Assembly: GCF_001543895.1 (NCBI RefSeq)
Contig: NZ_JYIJ01000019.1
Coordinates: forward strand, 248,001 to 312,000
Source of the DNA: Carbonactinospora thermoautotrophica
Lineage (GTDB): Bacteria; Actinomycetota; Actinomycetes; Streptomycetales; Carbonactinosporaceae
DNA: 64,000 bases
Reading direction: 5' to 3'
This document shows, piece by piece, positions 40,444-49,177 of the stretch; within the stretch, counting starts at the first letter, position 1, and every line of letters starts with the position of its first letter. The translations under genes and the position numbers were made by a program. A model generated the notes under the pieces. That model was given only the letters and a program-made list of their open reading frames with translations, was not told the DNA's origin and did no database searches.

Positions 40444-41541
40444 TCAGTGGGTCTCCCCCTTGATCAGGGGGAGCAGCGGCGGGAGCTTGAGCCGCAGTGG
40501 TGGTTCGCTACCGGGCAAGAACGGCGGGAGCTGAATGACCGGCCCCTGGTCCGGCGACTGGGACGACCCGGGAGTGGGCGACGTCGGATCGCCGGTGATC
40601 GTGGGGTTGACACCCGCGTTCGGCGTATTCGCCGAGGGGTCCGTCGGAGAGGCGTTCCCGCCTGGGACGCCCTGCTGGCCCGCGCCGGGGTGACCGGGGA
40701 TGGACCCGTCGGGCGCGGTCGTGCCGGGCTGGCCGCCCGTGCTGGGCGTGGTAACGGGCAGTCGCGCCAGTTGCCGGTCGATCCCTGCGAGCAGGCCCAG
40801 CAGACTCGCCGACCGCTCGCGCAGCTCGGGCGGCAGCTGGCCCTTCAGCGTCTGGACACGGCCGCCCTCCCGGCGGGTGAACTCCCGCAGCGGCTGCAGG
40901 ACCTCCGCGTCGCCGGACTCGCGGTACGCCTCGGTGAGGCGCTGGCTGCCACGCCGCGTGACCTCTTCCAGGTCGCGCAACGTGCCCGCGAGGGTGTCGA
41001 CCGTCCTCTGGTCCGGCGGCTGGGAGCCGGAGCGTCGCAGCAGTGCCTCGGCCTCGGACAGCCGCGTCGAGGCGATCTCCAGGTACTCCCTGCCGCGGCT
41101 CGCGTCGGAGCCGGCCAGCGTGACCTGCGCGTCCTCGAGGCTCCGCTTCAGCGGGTACATCAGATCGCCGGGCAGCGCGTTCTGCGCGGCCACGGCGGCG
41201 CCGCCCAGGGTGCCCGTCCCGATCGCGAGACCGGCCAGGCCGGCGACGAGCCGGCGGCGCCAGGCCCGTACCGGGACCGGGGCGGCTTCGGACACCCGAG
41301 CATGCCGCGCGCCGGCCGGGGCTGTACCAGCCGCCGGCTGTACCGCGGCGACAGCGAGCAGCCGCTGCCGCAGGGCATCACGGAACTCGGGGGAAGGCTG
41401 GGGACCTCCCTCCGAGACCGGCCGCAGCGTCTCGACGACCCGCAGCAACGGTTCAAGCGCCGGGTCGGAGGTGCTGCCACCGTGTGCGACGGCTCGGGCG
41501 AACTGCTCCGCCCGTCGCCTCTCCAGCGGCGTGACGATCAT
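40444..41541 (-). CDS. DUF5667 membrane protein, RsbN-like anti-sigma candidate for BldN
   Basis: The 365-residue protein has a cytoplasmic N-terminus (MIVTPLERRRAEQFARAV...), one transmembrane helix (about 105-125, LVAGLAGLAIGTGTLGGAAVA), and an extracytoplasmic DUF5667 helical domain (ALPGDLMYPLKRSLEDAQVTLAGSDASRGREYLEIASTRLSEAEALL). A long Pro/Ser/Thr/Gly tail ends it. In Streptomyces the gene beside bldN encodes the anti-sigma factor RsbN, with a similar layout. Here it lies 139 bases downstream of bldN on the same strand. TAAGGT at 41554-41549 precedes the ATG by seven bases. The anti-sigma role is inferred from context. Confidence 0.78.
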   Translation of the reverse strand: MIVTPLERRRAEQFARAVAHGGSTSDPALEPLLRVVETLRPVSEGGPQPSPEFRDALRQRLLAVAAVQPAAGTAPAGARHARVSEAAPVPVRAWRRRLVAGLAGLAIGTGTLGGAAVAAQNALPGDLMYPLKRSLEDAQVTLAGSDASRGREYLEIASTRLSEAEALLRRSGSQPPDQRTVDTLAGTLRDLEEVTRRGSQRLTEAYRESGDAEVLQPLREFTRREGGRVQTLKGQLPPELRERSASLLGLLAGIDRQLARLPVTTPSTGGQPGTTAPDGSIPGHPGAGQQGVPGGNASPTDPSANTPNAGVNPTITGDPTSPTPGSSQSPDQGPVIQLPPFLPGSEPPLRLKLPPLLPLIKGETH

Positions 41542-41680
41542 ATGCGGCACCTTATTCTCGGCATGACAGGCCGCCGAGCCACGGTGGCTCGACATTGGGA
41601 GAACGAACCGGGGTCAAGTGCGGTTACGTGCCGAATGGGTGACTCGGACCGCCCGCTGTTCCAGACGACCCCGGACGGGC

Positions 41681-42460
41681 TCATCTGAAGTCCTCCGGCA
41701 AGAGCCGGGCGAGCGTGCGTACGGCTCGGTATTGAAGTGTCTTTACCGCTCCTTCGTTCTTGCCCATGATCCGCGCGGTCTCCGCGACCGACAGGCCCTG
41801 GAGGAACCGCAGGGTCAGGCACTCCTGTTGTTGGGGATTCAACTTTTTGATGGCATCGAGCAAGGCGGCGTTGGAGATCGACTCCAGCACGCTCTCCTCG
41901 GGGCTGGTCTCGACTTCGTCCGCGTCCAGCATCTCGCCGGTGGTCACCTCGAGCCGGAACCGGCTCGACTTGAAGTGGTCGGCGACGAGGTTGCGGGCGA
42001 TGGTGACCAGCCAGGCGCCGAAGTCGCGGCCCTGCCAGGCGAACGTCCCGATCCGGCGCAGTGCGCGCAGGAAGGTCTCGCTGGTCAGGTCCTCCGCGAG
42101 CGCCCGCGCTCCCACCCGGTAGTAGACGTACCGGTAGACAGTGTCCACGTAGCGGTCGTAGAGCTGTGCGAACGCTTCCCCGTCCCCGCGCTGGGCCAGC
42201 TCGACCAGGGCCATGACGCGCTGGGCCTCGCCGTCACTGGAGGTGACGGGAGCACCGGAGCCCCGGGTCGGGTGGGCGACAGGGGCGCGCGATGAGGCGC
42301 GCAGGGTCCAGACGTGGTGATCGGGGTCGGCTGTGGGGCCGCGCGTCACCCATGGGAGGGCGACGGCGAACGAGGGGCGGCTGGATCCTTGCAGCACCGC
42401 CTGTACGGCGGCGCGCAGGGCTGCCAACCCTGAGACGTCGACGCTGACATTACGGTGCAC
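41681..42460 (-). CDS. bldN: BldN-type ECF sigma factor
   Basis: The 259-residue protein has a roughly 80-residue N-terminal extension (MHRNVSVDVSGLAALRAAV) resembling the pro-sequence of Streptomyces BldN. Sigma region 2 (FAQLYDRYVDTVYRYVYYRVGARALAEDLTSETFLRALRRIGTFAWQGRDFGAWLVTIARN) and region 4 (LNPQQQECLTLRFLQGLSVAETARIMGKNEGAVKTLQYRAVRTLARLL) follow, both almost identical to BldN as I know it. BldN drives chaplin and rodlin genes during aerial development, implying a sporulating organism. GTG start with GGGAG upstream. The N-terminal extension implies proteolytic maturation. Confidence 0.92.
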   Translation of the reverse strand: MHRNVSVDVSGLAALRAAVQAVLQGSSRPSFAVALPWVTRGPTADPDHHVWTLRASSRAPVAHPTRGSGAPVTSSDGEAQRVMALVELAQRGDGEAFAQLYDRYVDTVYRYVYYRVGARALAEDLTSETFLRALRRIGTFAWQGRDFGAWLVTIARNLVADHFKSSRFRLEVTTGEMLDADEVETSPEESVLESISNAALLDAIKKLNPQQQECLTLRFLQGLSVAETARIMGKNEGAVKTLQYRAVRTLARLLPEDFR

Positions 42461-42572
42461 GGGACTCCCAAGTCAGCTCGTGACGATGTTGAGACCTGGT
42501 GTGCCCAAAGATCGTACGCGTGTGATGCGCGCTATGTGAACGTTTCCAGAATAACGGTCAGTGAAAATGCCG

Positions 42573-43448
42573 CTACGGACCGTACCGGCGGCGCAGGGCG
42601 GCACCGGCCGCGACCCCGCCGACCAGCGCTGTCGCGCCCGCGACCGTGGGGAAACCGATCTTGAGCGCCTTGCGGCCCGTGCGGTAGTCCCGGATTCGCC
42701 AGCCGTGCTCCTTGGCGTGCCGGCGCAGCTCCCCGTCCGGGTTCACCGCGCACGGCCGGCCCACCAGCGACAGCATCGGGATGTCGTTGGAGGAGTCGCT
42801 GTACGCCGAGCACACGGAGAGGTCCAACCTCTCCCGCTCGGCCAGCGCCCGGACGGCCTCGGCCTTGGCCGGCCCGTGCAGCGGCTCGCCGACCAGCCGC
42901 CCGGTGTACACCCCGTTCACCGACTCCGCGACCGTGCCCAGCGCCCCGGTCAGGTCGAGCCGCCGCGCGATCGTGGTGGCCAGCTCGACCGGGGCGGCGG
43001 TCACCAGCCACACCCGCTCGCCACGGTCGCGGTGCATCTGCGCGAGGGCTCGCGTACCCGGCCAGATCTTGTGGGCCATGTACTCGTCGAAGACCTCTTC
43101 GATGATCCGGGTGAGCTCGTCCACCCGGTGCCCCCTGACGAACGACAGCGCCTGCTCGCGTGCCCTGGCCATGTGCTCGGCGTTCTCGAACCCGCCGAGC
43201 CGGAAGCACGCCTGTTGCCACGCCCACCGGGCGATGTCCCCGGTCGTGAAGAACTTCCGCGCCGCCAGCCCCCGCGCGAGGTAGAAGAGGGACGCCCCTT
43301 GCATGAGGGTGTTGTCCAGGTCGAAGAAGGCTGCGGAGTTGCTGGTGGATGGCGGTTCGAGCGCGGCCCCCAGCTCCGCCGCCGCGGCGGAGGCCTCTCC
43401 GGCGAGCACGGCCGCGCTCCTGCGGTTGCGACCAAGCAGGCGAGCCAT
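42573..43448 (-). CDS. HAD-IB family phosphatase (SerB1/CicA type)
   Basis: The 291-residue protein has HAD motif I FFDLDNTLMQGAS, motif II VWLVTAAPVE, Lys and motif III/IV CSAYSDSSNDIPML, plus the four-helix cap typical of subfamily IB. A C-terminal hydrophobic stretch (VAGATALVGGVAAGAAL) may anchor it to the membrane. It matches Rv0505c (annotated SerB1), but phosphoserine specificity is not shown. TAGGCT at 43460-43455 lies six bases before the ATG. Confidence 0.88.
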   Translation of the reverse strand: MARLLGRNRRSAAVLAGEASAAAAELGAALEPPSTSNSAAFFDLDNTLMQGASLFYLARGLAARKFFTTGDIARWAWQQACFRLGGFENAEHMARAREQALSFVRGHRVDELTRIIEEVFDEYMAHKIWPGTRALAQMHRDRGERVWLVTAAPVELATTIARRLDLTGALGTVAESVNGVYTGRLVGEPLHGPAKAEAVRALAERERLDLSVCSAYSDSSNDIPMLSLVGRPCAVNPDGELRRHAKEHGWRIRDYRTGRKALKIGFPTVAGATALVGGVAAGAALRRRYGP

Positions 43449-43581
43449 GCTGGGAGCCTATCCACTTCCGATGACCCGCAGACACTCATGACGGTGAACG
43501 GGTGACGTCTTGTCACCGACGTGACGGATACCATCGGACGGCGCCTCCTGTTTCGTGCCAACCCGTGCCAGACTTCCATGA

Positions 43582-45099
43582 GTGGTGCAGAACCTCTCCG
43601 ACCTGGTGCGGAACGCGGCCCGCGCCGCGCCCGGGCGCGCCGCGCTCATCGTCGGCGGGGACTCCGCCGGTGACCAGCGCCTGACCTGGGCGGAGCTGGA
43701 CGCCCGCGTGGACGCGATGGCCGTCGGCCTGGGCAGGCGGGGCCTCACACCCGGCGACCGGGTCGCGTTGCTGCTCGGCAACACCCCCGAGTTCGTGATC
43801 ACGTACTTCGGCGCGTTGCGCGCCGGCCTCGTCGCGCTGCCCGTCCACACCGGCTACACCGGCGCCGAGCTGCGCCGGGTGATCGCCGACGCTCGACCGG
43901 GCCTGGTCGTGTACGACGAGCGCGGCGCCGAGGCGGTCGCCGCCGCCCAGGTCCCGGCGCTGGCCGTGGGCTCGCCCGAGTACGCCGAGCTGGCTTCGCG
44001 ATCGCCTACCCAGCCGGTCGACAGCGGCCGGGGCGGGGAGGACCTGGCCGTGCTCGGGTACACCGCCGGGACGACGGGCGAGCCGAAGGCCGCCATGCTC
44101 AGCCACCGGGCGCTGCTCGCCAACCTGGAGCAGTGCGCGCGCATCGACCCGCCGCCGCTGGCCGGGGACGACGTGGTTCTCATCGCGCTACCGCTCTTCC
44201 ACCTGTACGCGCTGAACACCGCGCTCGGCGGGGTGGCGCACATGGCGGCGACCGCGGTGCTGGTCGACCGATTCGACCCGGATGAGACGCTGCGGCTGGT
44301 GCGGCGGCACGGGGTCACGAACATCCCCGGCGTTCCCGGCATGTACGCGTCCTGGTTGGGCTGCTCCGGCCTGCGCGAGGCGCTCGCCTCGGTACGGCTC
44401 CTGGTCTCCGGCGCCGTGCCCCTGCCCCCGGCCATGCTCAAGGAGTGGATCACCGTCACCGGCCAGCCGGTCTTCGAGGGGTACGGCCTCACCGAGGCCG
44501 CCCCGGTGCTCACCAGCACCCTGTGCACCGGCAAGGTCAAGCCCGGCTCGGTCGGGCGGGCGTTGCCCGGGATCGAGCTGCGGCTGGTTGATGAGGACGG
44601 GGACGACGTCGACGAGGGCGACCCGGGTGAGATCGTGGTACGCGGCGCCAACCTCTTCTCCGGCTACTGGCCCGACGGCTCCGGCGGACCGGACCCGGAC
44701 GGCTGGTTCCGCACCGGCGACGTCGCGTACGCCGACGAGGACGGCGACCTCTTCTTGGTGGATCGGCGCAAGGAGCTGATCATCGTCAACGGGTTCAACG
44801 TGTACCCGAGCGAGGTCGAGGAGGCGATCCGCGAGCACCCGGACGTGGCCGAGGCCGCGGTGATCGGCGTGCCCGACCCGGCCACCGGCGAGGCGGTCAC
44901 GGCCTACGTGGTGCCACGCCCCGGCGCGGAGCTCACCGCCGAGGACGTGCTCGCGCACTGCGCGGGCCGGCTGGCGCGGTTCAAGAGCCCGTCGCACGTC
45001 CGGATCGTCTCCGACCTGCCCAGATCCACAACCGGAAAGATCGCCAAGGGCCGGCTGCGCGCCCGGGAACGGGCTCGCCGCCCGGAGGAGGACGAGTGA
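43582..45099 (+). CDS. AMP-forming long-chain acyl-CoA synthetase / acyl-CoA ligase
   Basis: The 505-residue ANL-family enzyme has the AMP-binding loop YTAGTTGEPKAAMLSHRAL, then LPLFHLYALN, FEGYGLTEAAPV and GWFRTGDVAYADEDGDLFLVDRRKELIIVNGFNVYPSEVEEAI. The catalytic Lys-containing C-terminal STTGKIAKGRLR is present. All motifs are intact. GTG at 43582 begins MVQNLSDLV; a second GTG three bases on is possible. Its stop overlaps the glutaredoxin GTG. The chain length of the acid is unknown. Confidence 0.92.
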   Translation: MVQNLSDLVRNAARAAPGRAALIVGGDSAGDQRLTWAELDARVDAMAVGLGRRGLTPGDRVALLLGNTPEFVITYFGALRAGLVALPVHTGYTGAELRRVIADARPGLVVYDERGAEAVAAAQVPALAVGSPEYAELASRSPTQPVDSGRGGEDLAVLGYTAGTTGEPKAAMLSHRALLANLEQCARIDPPPLAGDDVVLIALPLFHLYALNTALGGVAHMAATAVLVDRFDPDETLRLVRRHGVTNIPGVPGMYASWLGCSGLREALASVRLLVSGAVPLPPAMLKEWITVTGQPVFEGYGLTEAAPVLTSTLCTGKVKPGSVGRALPGIELRLVDEDGDDVDEGDPGEIVVRGANLFSGYWPDGSGGPDPDGWFRTGDVAYADEDGDLFLVDRRKELIIVNGFNVYPSEVEEAIREHPDVAEAAVIGVPDPATGEAVTAYVVPRPGAELTAEDVLAHCAGRLARFKSPSHVRIVSDLPRSTTGKIAKGRLRARERARRPEEDE

Positions 45100-45365
45100 G
45101 GGGACGGTTCGGCCGCCGCGCCGCCGGGGAGCATCGGATCACCCTGCTCAGCAAGCCCGGCTGCCATCTGTGCGAGGAAGCGCGGGAGGTGATCAGTCAG
45201 GTCGCCGGCGAGCTGGGCGTGCCCTGGGACGAGGTCGACATCACCCAGGACGAGGAGCTGTACCGCAAGTACTGGGAGCAGATCCCGGTCACCCTGATCG
45301 ACGGGCGCCAGCACGATTTCTGGAAGGTCGACGAGACCCGCCTGCGCAAGGCGCTCGGCGGGTAG
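45096..45365 (+). CDS. Glutaredoxin-like protein (DUF836)
   Basis: The 89-residue thioredoxin-fold protein has the redox motif C-x-x-C as KPGCHLCEEAREVI, the cis-Pro strand QIPVTLIDG and a final WKVDETRLRKAL helix. GTG at 45096 overlaps the acyl-CoA ligase stop (GTGA). Members of this family are small dithiol proteins of unknown partners in actinobacteria. It ends three bases before the converging GNAT gene. Confidence 0.88.
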   Translation: MRGRFGRRAAGEHRITLLSKPGCHLCEEAREVISQVAGELGVPWDEVDITQDEELYRKYWEQIPVTLIDGRQHDFWKVDETRLRKALGG

Positions 45366-45368
45366 CCC

Positions 45369-46205
45369 TCAAGCCGCCCCGGGCGGTTCGGCGATCAGGG
45401 CGGTGCCGATCCGGCGGAAGCCGACCCGCGCGTACACCCGGGCCACGTCCTCGTCGGTCGCGGTCAGGAAGACCAGCCGGCAGCCCCGGGCGAGGGCGTC
45501 CTGCACCAGGCGGCTGGTGACCGCGGAGCCCAGGCCCCGGCGGCGCTCGGCCGGCAGGGTGGCGACCCCGACGATCTCGGTCACGTCGCCGACCGGCTGG
45601 TGGGTGCCGACCGCGAGCGGGTAGCCATGCTCGTACGCGGCGGCGGTGACCGACAGCCCCTCGCGCAGCAGCTCCCGCTGCGCGTCCAGGAGCGGCCCTT
45701 CCTGCTCGGCGGCGGCCCACACGAGCGTCTCCCGGCCGGTGCGGCCGACCTGGGTGCCGAGCTCGACGAACGCGAGTGCGGCCACGGCGAGCACGGTCGC
45801 CAGGTCCGGCGCGTCCGGGTCGATGAGCCGGATCTCCACGCCCTCGGGGGCAGGCAGCGGGCGCCACGCCTCGGGGTCCGCCAGCACCATGAGCGGGTGC
45901 TCGGCGACGGTCAGGCCGGCCGCCTCCGCGGCCTGGCGCAGCGACGGCGTCACCTCGGTCACCCACTCGAAGGACTCCGGCACCCCAAGCTCACGCTGTC
46001 GCTGCCGTACCCGCCGGACGTGCTCGGCCGTGATCCGTTCGGTTTCACCCGGTCGGGGACGGGCGTAGTACGGCCATCCGGGTCCCTCCCGCACGAACAG
46101 CGTGAGCGGACCGTGCTCCTCGACCCGTGCCCTGGCGCGGGGAACCGCGTCGTAGTACCGCTCGATCCGGGCGAGCAGCTCCCCGTGCTCGGTGTCCATC
46201 CGCAT
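45369..46205 (-). CDS. GNAT-family N-acetyltransferase
   Basis: The 278-residue protein has an N-terminal 120-residue unclassified part (ERYYDAVPRARARVEEHGPLTLFVREGPGWPYYARP) resembling the front half of double-GNAT actinomycete proteins. A C-terminal GNAT domain follows with DVTEIVGVATLPAERRRGLGSAVTSRLVQDALARGCRLVFLTAT and VYARVGFRRIG (acetyl-CoA binding loop RRRGLG). Substrate unknown. It converges on the glutaredoxin gene with only three bases between stops, so no room exists for a terminator. Confidence 0.85.
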   Translation of the reverse strand: MRMDTEHGELLARIERYYDAVPRARARVEEHGPLTLFVREGPGWPYYARPRPGETERITAEHVRRVRQRQRELGVPESFEWVTEVTPSLRQAAEAAGLTVAEHPLMVLADPEAWRPLPAPEGVEIRLIDPDAPDLATVLAVAALAFVELGTQVGRTGRETLVWAAAEQEGPLLDAQRELLREGLSVTAAAYEHGYPLAVGTHQPVGDVTEIVGVATLPAERRRGLGSAVTSRLVQDALARGCRLVFLTATDEDVARVYARVGFRRIGTALIAEPPGAA

Positions 46206-46510
46206 GGCGATATGAAAGCCCTCAGGGCCGGGCCACGCCCAGCCTTTTTCCGTGCCGATTTCTTCCGGCCGGCTTCGGCGCCGGCAGGTCCTGCGGCGGC
46301 CGATCCCGCGTACCCCCAGCGGAGGGTGCCGTCCGGCGTGGCCGCCGGGCGCGTTCGGCGGGTCGGGGAAGCCGTCCTCGTGGGGGAGCCGGGGCGCTTC
46401 GGCCGCGCGCAGGAGCGTCAGCCACGCGCCGCTTCGACGATCTCGCCGTCGAGCTGTTCGCCTGGCGGTTCCCAGCCGGGTAGGCCGCCGGGCCGCGTAC
46501 CGTTACCGAC
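46206..46510 (+). other. Intergenic region between divergent GNAT and PPC-domain genes
   Basis: No convincing gene. A rightward frame ends FDDLAVELFAWRFPAG-stop at 46483, which looks like a protein tail rather than chance, but it has no good start and the rest is Arg/Pro/Gly/Ala-rich. The right edge holds the PPC gene promoter: TACCGT at 46498-46503, seven bases before the ATG. Confidence 0.4.
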
Positions 46511-46903
46511 ATGCGGACGATCGCTCTCCGGCTCCACCCGGGTCATGACCTCAAGCACGAGCTGCGCGCCCTGTGCGAGCGCGAGGACATCAGGGCCGGC
46601 TGGATCCTCACCTGCGTGGGCAGCCTGGCCCGGCTCCGGCTCCGGCTGGCCGGGGCCACCGACCACCTCGTGCGGGACGGCCGTTTCGAGATCGTCTCCC
46701 TGACCGGCACCCTGTCCCGGCACGGCTCGCACCTGCACCTCGCCGCCGCCGACGAGCAGGGCGTGACCGTCGGGGGCCACCTGGTGGACGGGTGTGTCGT
46801 GCGGACCACCGCCGAGCTGGTCGTCGGCGTGGCCGACCAGTTGGTGTTCCGCCGTGAACCGGACCCGGCCACCGGCTTCGACGAGCTGGTCGTCGAACGC
46901 TGA
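46511..46903 (+). CDS. PPC/DUF296 domain DNA-binding-like protein
   Basis: The 130-residue protein is a single PPC (plants and prokaryotes conserved, DUF296) domain: MRTIALRLHPGHDLKHELRALCEREDIRAGWILTCVGSLARLRLRLAG, then ISLTGTL-like SLTGTLSRHGSHLHL with the His-x2-His-x-His metal motif, GGHLVDGCVVRTTAELVV. Plant homologues carry AT-hooks; bacterial ones are stand-alone trimers of unknown function. TACCGT lies seven bases before the ATG. Confidence 0.9.
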   Translation: MRTIALRLHPGHDLKHELRALCEREDIRAGWILTCVGSLARLRLRLAGATDHLVRDGRFEIVSLTGTLSRHGSHLHLAAADEQGVTVGGHLVDGCVVRTTAELVVGVADQLVFRREPDPATGFDELVVER

Positions 46904-46921
46904 CAGCCGGCGGCTGGCCGC

Positions 46922-48964
46922 CTACCGGCCGAACGGGCGCGGCGGTGTGTCGGCGAGCGCGCCCTTCATCGCCTCCTGCCACACCGGACCCGGGACACGT
47001 GCCCCGGACACCCGCGGGTAGTGCTTGCCCCGCAGCACCAGGCTGCGCATCGGGCGCGACCTGTCGGGGTAGCCCGTCCACACCGCGGTCGACAGGTCGG
47101 GCGTGTAGCCCACGAACCACACCGCCACCGTGCTGTCCGTGGTGCCCGTCTTGCCCGCGGCCGGGCGGCCCAGCGTCAGCCGGCCGCCGGTGCGCTGCCG
47201 GTCCGGACCGTCGATGACGCCGGCCAGCACGCTGTTCACCGTGTCCGCGACCCTCGGGTCGAGCACCCAGCGGCACTTGGGCGGCGGGATCGGGAGCTTG
47301 CTGCCGTTCCGGTCGATGACCGCCGAGATCGGCCGTGACTCGCAGTGCACCCCGCGCGCGGCGAACGTCGCGTACGCCTCGGCCATCGCCAGCGGCGAGA
47401 CTTCCTGGGAACCGAGCACGAACGACGGCACCGTCTCCAGCGGGCGGCCGTCCGCGCGGCGCACCCCGAGCAGATGCGCCGTCTTGACCGCCTCGCACTG
47501 CGTGGTGAGCTGCTCGAGCTGGGCGAAGTAGGTGTTCACCGACCGCCAGGTCGCCACCCGCATGTCGATCGCGCCGTACCCGAGGCCCTCGTAGTTGCTC
47601 ACCGCCCACGGCGGGTACCGCCTGCCGCTGTCGCAGAACCGGAACCCGCTGAGCGTGATGGCCGGCGGCGCGTTGAACGTCTTGGTCACCGGGACGCCCT
47701 GCTTGATCGCGGTCGCCAGCACGAACGGTTTGAAGGTCGAGCCGGCCTGGAAGCCGCTGCTGCCGCCGTCCCGCTTGTCGACGGCGAGGTTCACCTTCGT
47801 CTGCCCGCGGCCGTTCCCGAACCGCCGGTTCGTCGCGATCGCCTTCACCGCGCCCGTGCCCGGCTGCACCATCGCCAGCGCCATGGCCACCTCGTTGTCC
47901 GGCTCGATCCGCGCGTCGATCGCCCGCTGGGCCGCCTCCTGCGCCCGCGGGTCCAGCGTGGTCTGGATCCGCAGGCCGCCGCGCAGCAGCAGGTCACGCC
48001 GTTCCCGCGCGGTCTTCCCGAACACCGGGTCGGACAGGATCACCGACAGCGCGTACTCGCAGAAGAACGGCGCCTTGGACCGCTCGCAGCCGTTGCCCAT
48101 CGGCACCACGTCCAGGCCCAGGGGCGCCTGCTTGGCCCGCGCCGCCTCCGCAGAGGTGATGAAGCCGACCGCGGCCATCCGGTCGAGCACGGTGTTGCGT
48201 CGGCTGCGGGCGGCCTGCGGGGCGTGCGTCGGGTCGTACATGCCGGGCTGGCGGACCAGCCCGGCGATCAGCGCCGCCTCCGGCAGGGTCAGCAGCGCCG
48301 CCGACTTGCGGAAGTAGTGCCGGGCGGCCGCCTCCACGCCGTACACGCCGTCGCCGAAGTACGCGATGTTGAGGTACGCCTCCAGGATCTGGTCCTTGGT
48401 GAGCCGCTTCTCGACCTCGGCCGCGTACTTCAGCTCCTGGATCTTGCGTTTCAGCGTGGGCGCCGTCGCCTCCTTGATCTTCTTCTGGTCGCCGTGCGCC
48501 GTCTGGATCAGCATGTTCTTCACGTACTGCTGGGTCAGTGACGACGCGCCCTGCTCGACGTCGCCGGCCTTGAGGTTCTGGACCAGCGCCCGGATCACGG
48601 CCTTCGGATCGACCGGCCCGTGCTGGTAGAAACGGGCGTCCTCGACCGCGAGCATGGCCCGCTGCATCACGGGCGCGATCTTCGCCAGCGGCACGACGAT
48701 GCGGTTCTGTTCGTAGAAGGCCGCCAGGGGGCTGCCGTCAGCGGCGAGCAGCACCGACCGCTGCGACAGTTCCTGCTCCGGTAACCCGGCCGGCAGGCTG
48801 TTGTAGTATTCCGCGCCCTGTTTCGCCGCCAGGCCCGCCGCGCCGGCGAACGGGAGCAGCAGCCCGGCGACGAGCACCCCCGCGAGCGCGCTGGCCGCGA
48901 CGAACGAGCTGAGCCCGGCTCTCGTGTTCCCCCGCTGCCGAACGGGGCGGATCCTGGGTACCAC
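46922..48964 (-). CDS. Class A penicillin-binding protein
   Basis: The 680-residue bifunctional enzyme polymerises and cross-links peptidoglycan. A short basic cytoplasmic tail and one transmembrane helix (about 20-45) precede the GT51 glycosyltransferase (AMLAVEDARFYQHGPVDPKAVIRALVQN, EQGASSLTQQYVKN, EAYLNIAYFGDGVYGVEAAARHYF). The transpeptidase has SxxK GSTFKPF, SxN SVNTYF and KTGTT. It lacks a PASTA tail. GTG start with GGGAGG upstream. It stands alone between the PPC gene and a divergent EI24 gene. Confidence 0.95.
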   Translation of the reverse strand: MVPRIRPVRQRGNTRAGLSSFVAASALAGVLVAGLLLPFAGAAGLAAKQGAEYYNSLPAGLPEQELSQRSVLLAADGSPLAAFYEQNRIVVPLAKIAPVMQRAMLAVEDARFYQHGPVDPKAVIRALVQNLKAGDVEQGASSLTQQYVKNMLIQTAHGDQKKIKEATAPTLKRKIQELKYAAEVEKRLTKDQILEAYLNIAYFGDGVYGVEAAARHYFRKSAALLTLPEAALIAGLVRQPGMYDPTHAPQAARSRRNTVLDRMAAVGFITSAEAARAKQAPLGLDVVPMGNGCERSKAPFFCEYALSVILSDPVFGKTARERRDLLLRGGLRIQTTLDPRAQEAAQRAIDARIEPDNEVAMALAMVQPGTGAVKAIATNRRFGNGRGQTKVNLAVDKRDGGSSGFQAGSTFKPFVLATAIKQGVPVTKTFNAPPAITLSGFRFCDSGRRYPPWAVSNYEGLGYGAIDMRVATWRSVNTYFAQLEQLTTQCEAVKTAHLLGVRRADGRPLETVPSFVLGSQEVSPLAMAEAYATFAARGVHCESRPISAVIDRNGSKLPIPPPKCRWVLDPRVADTVNSVLAGVIDGPDRQRTGGRLTLGRPAAGKTGTTDSTVAVWFVGYTPDLSTAVWTGYPDRSRPMRSLVLRGKHYPRVSGARVPGPVWQEAMKGALADTPPRPFGR

Positions 48965-49177
48965 CGCGGCACCTCCCGATCAGGAGTCACGCCCCTGAAA
49001 TACCCGCATAAAACGGGACATAGCACAATCCTCGCTGGCAATGGCCGGATGGGTGCCCCGCCACCGCCGCGGGCACGCGCAGGGCCCGCCCGCCGCACCC
49101 GTCCGGGTGCGGCGGGCACCGTATGATCACCGCGGGTGGCCGGGCCAGGTCACCCGCGAAGGTCATGGGAGGGCCCG

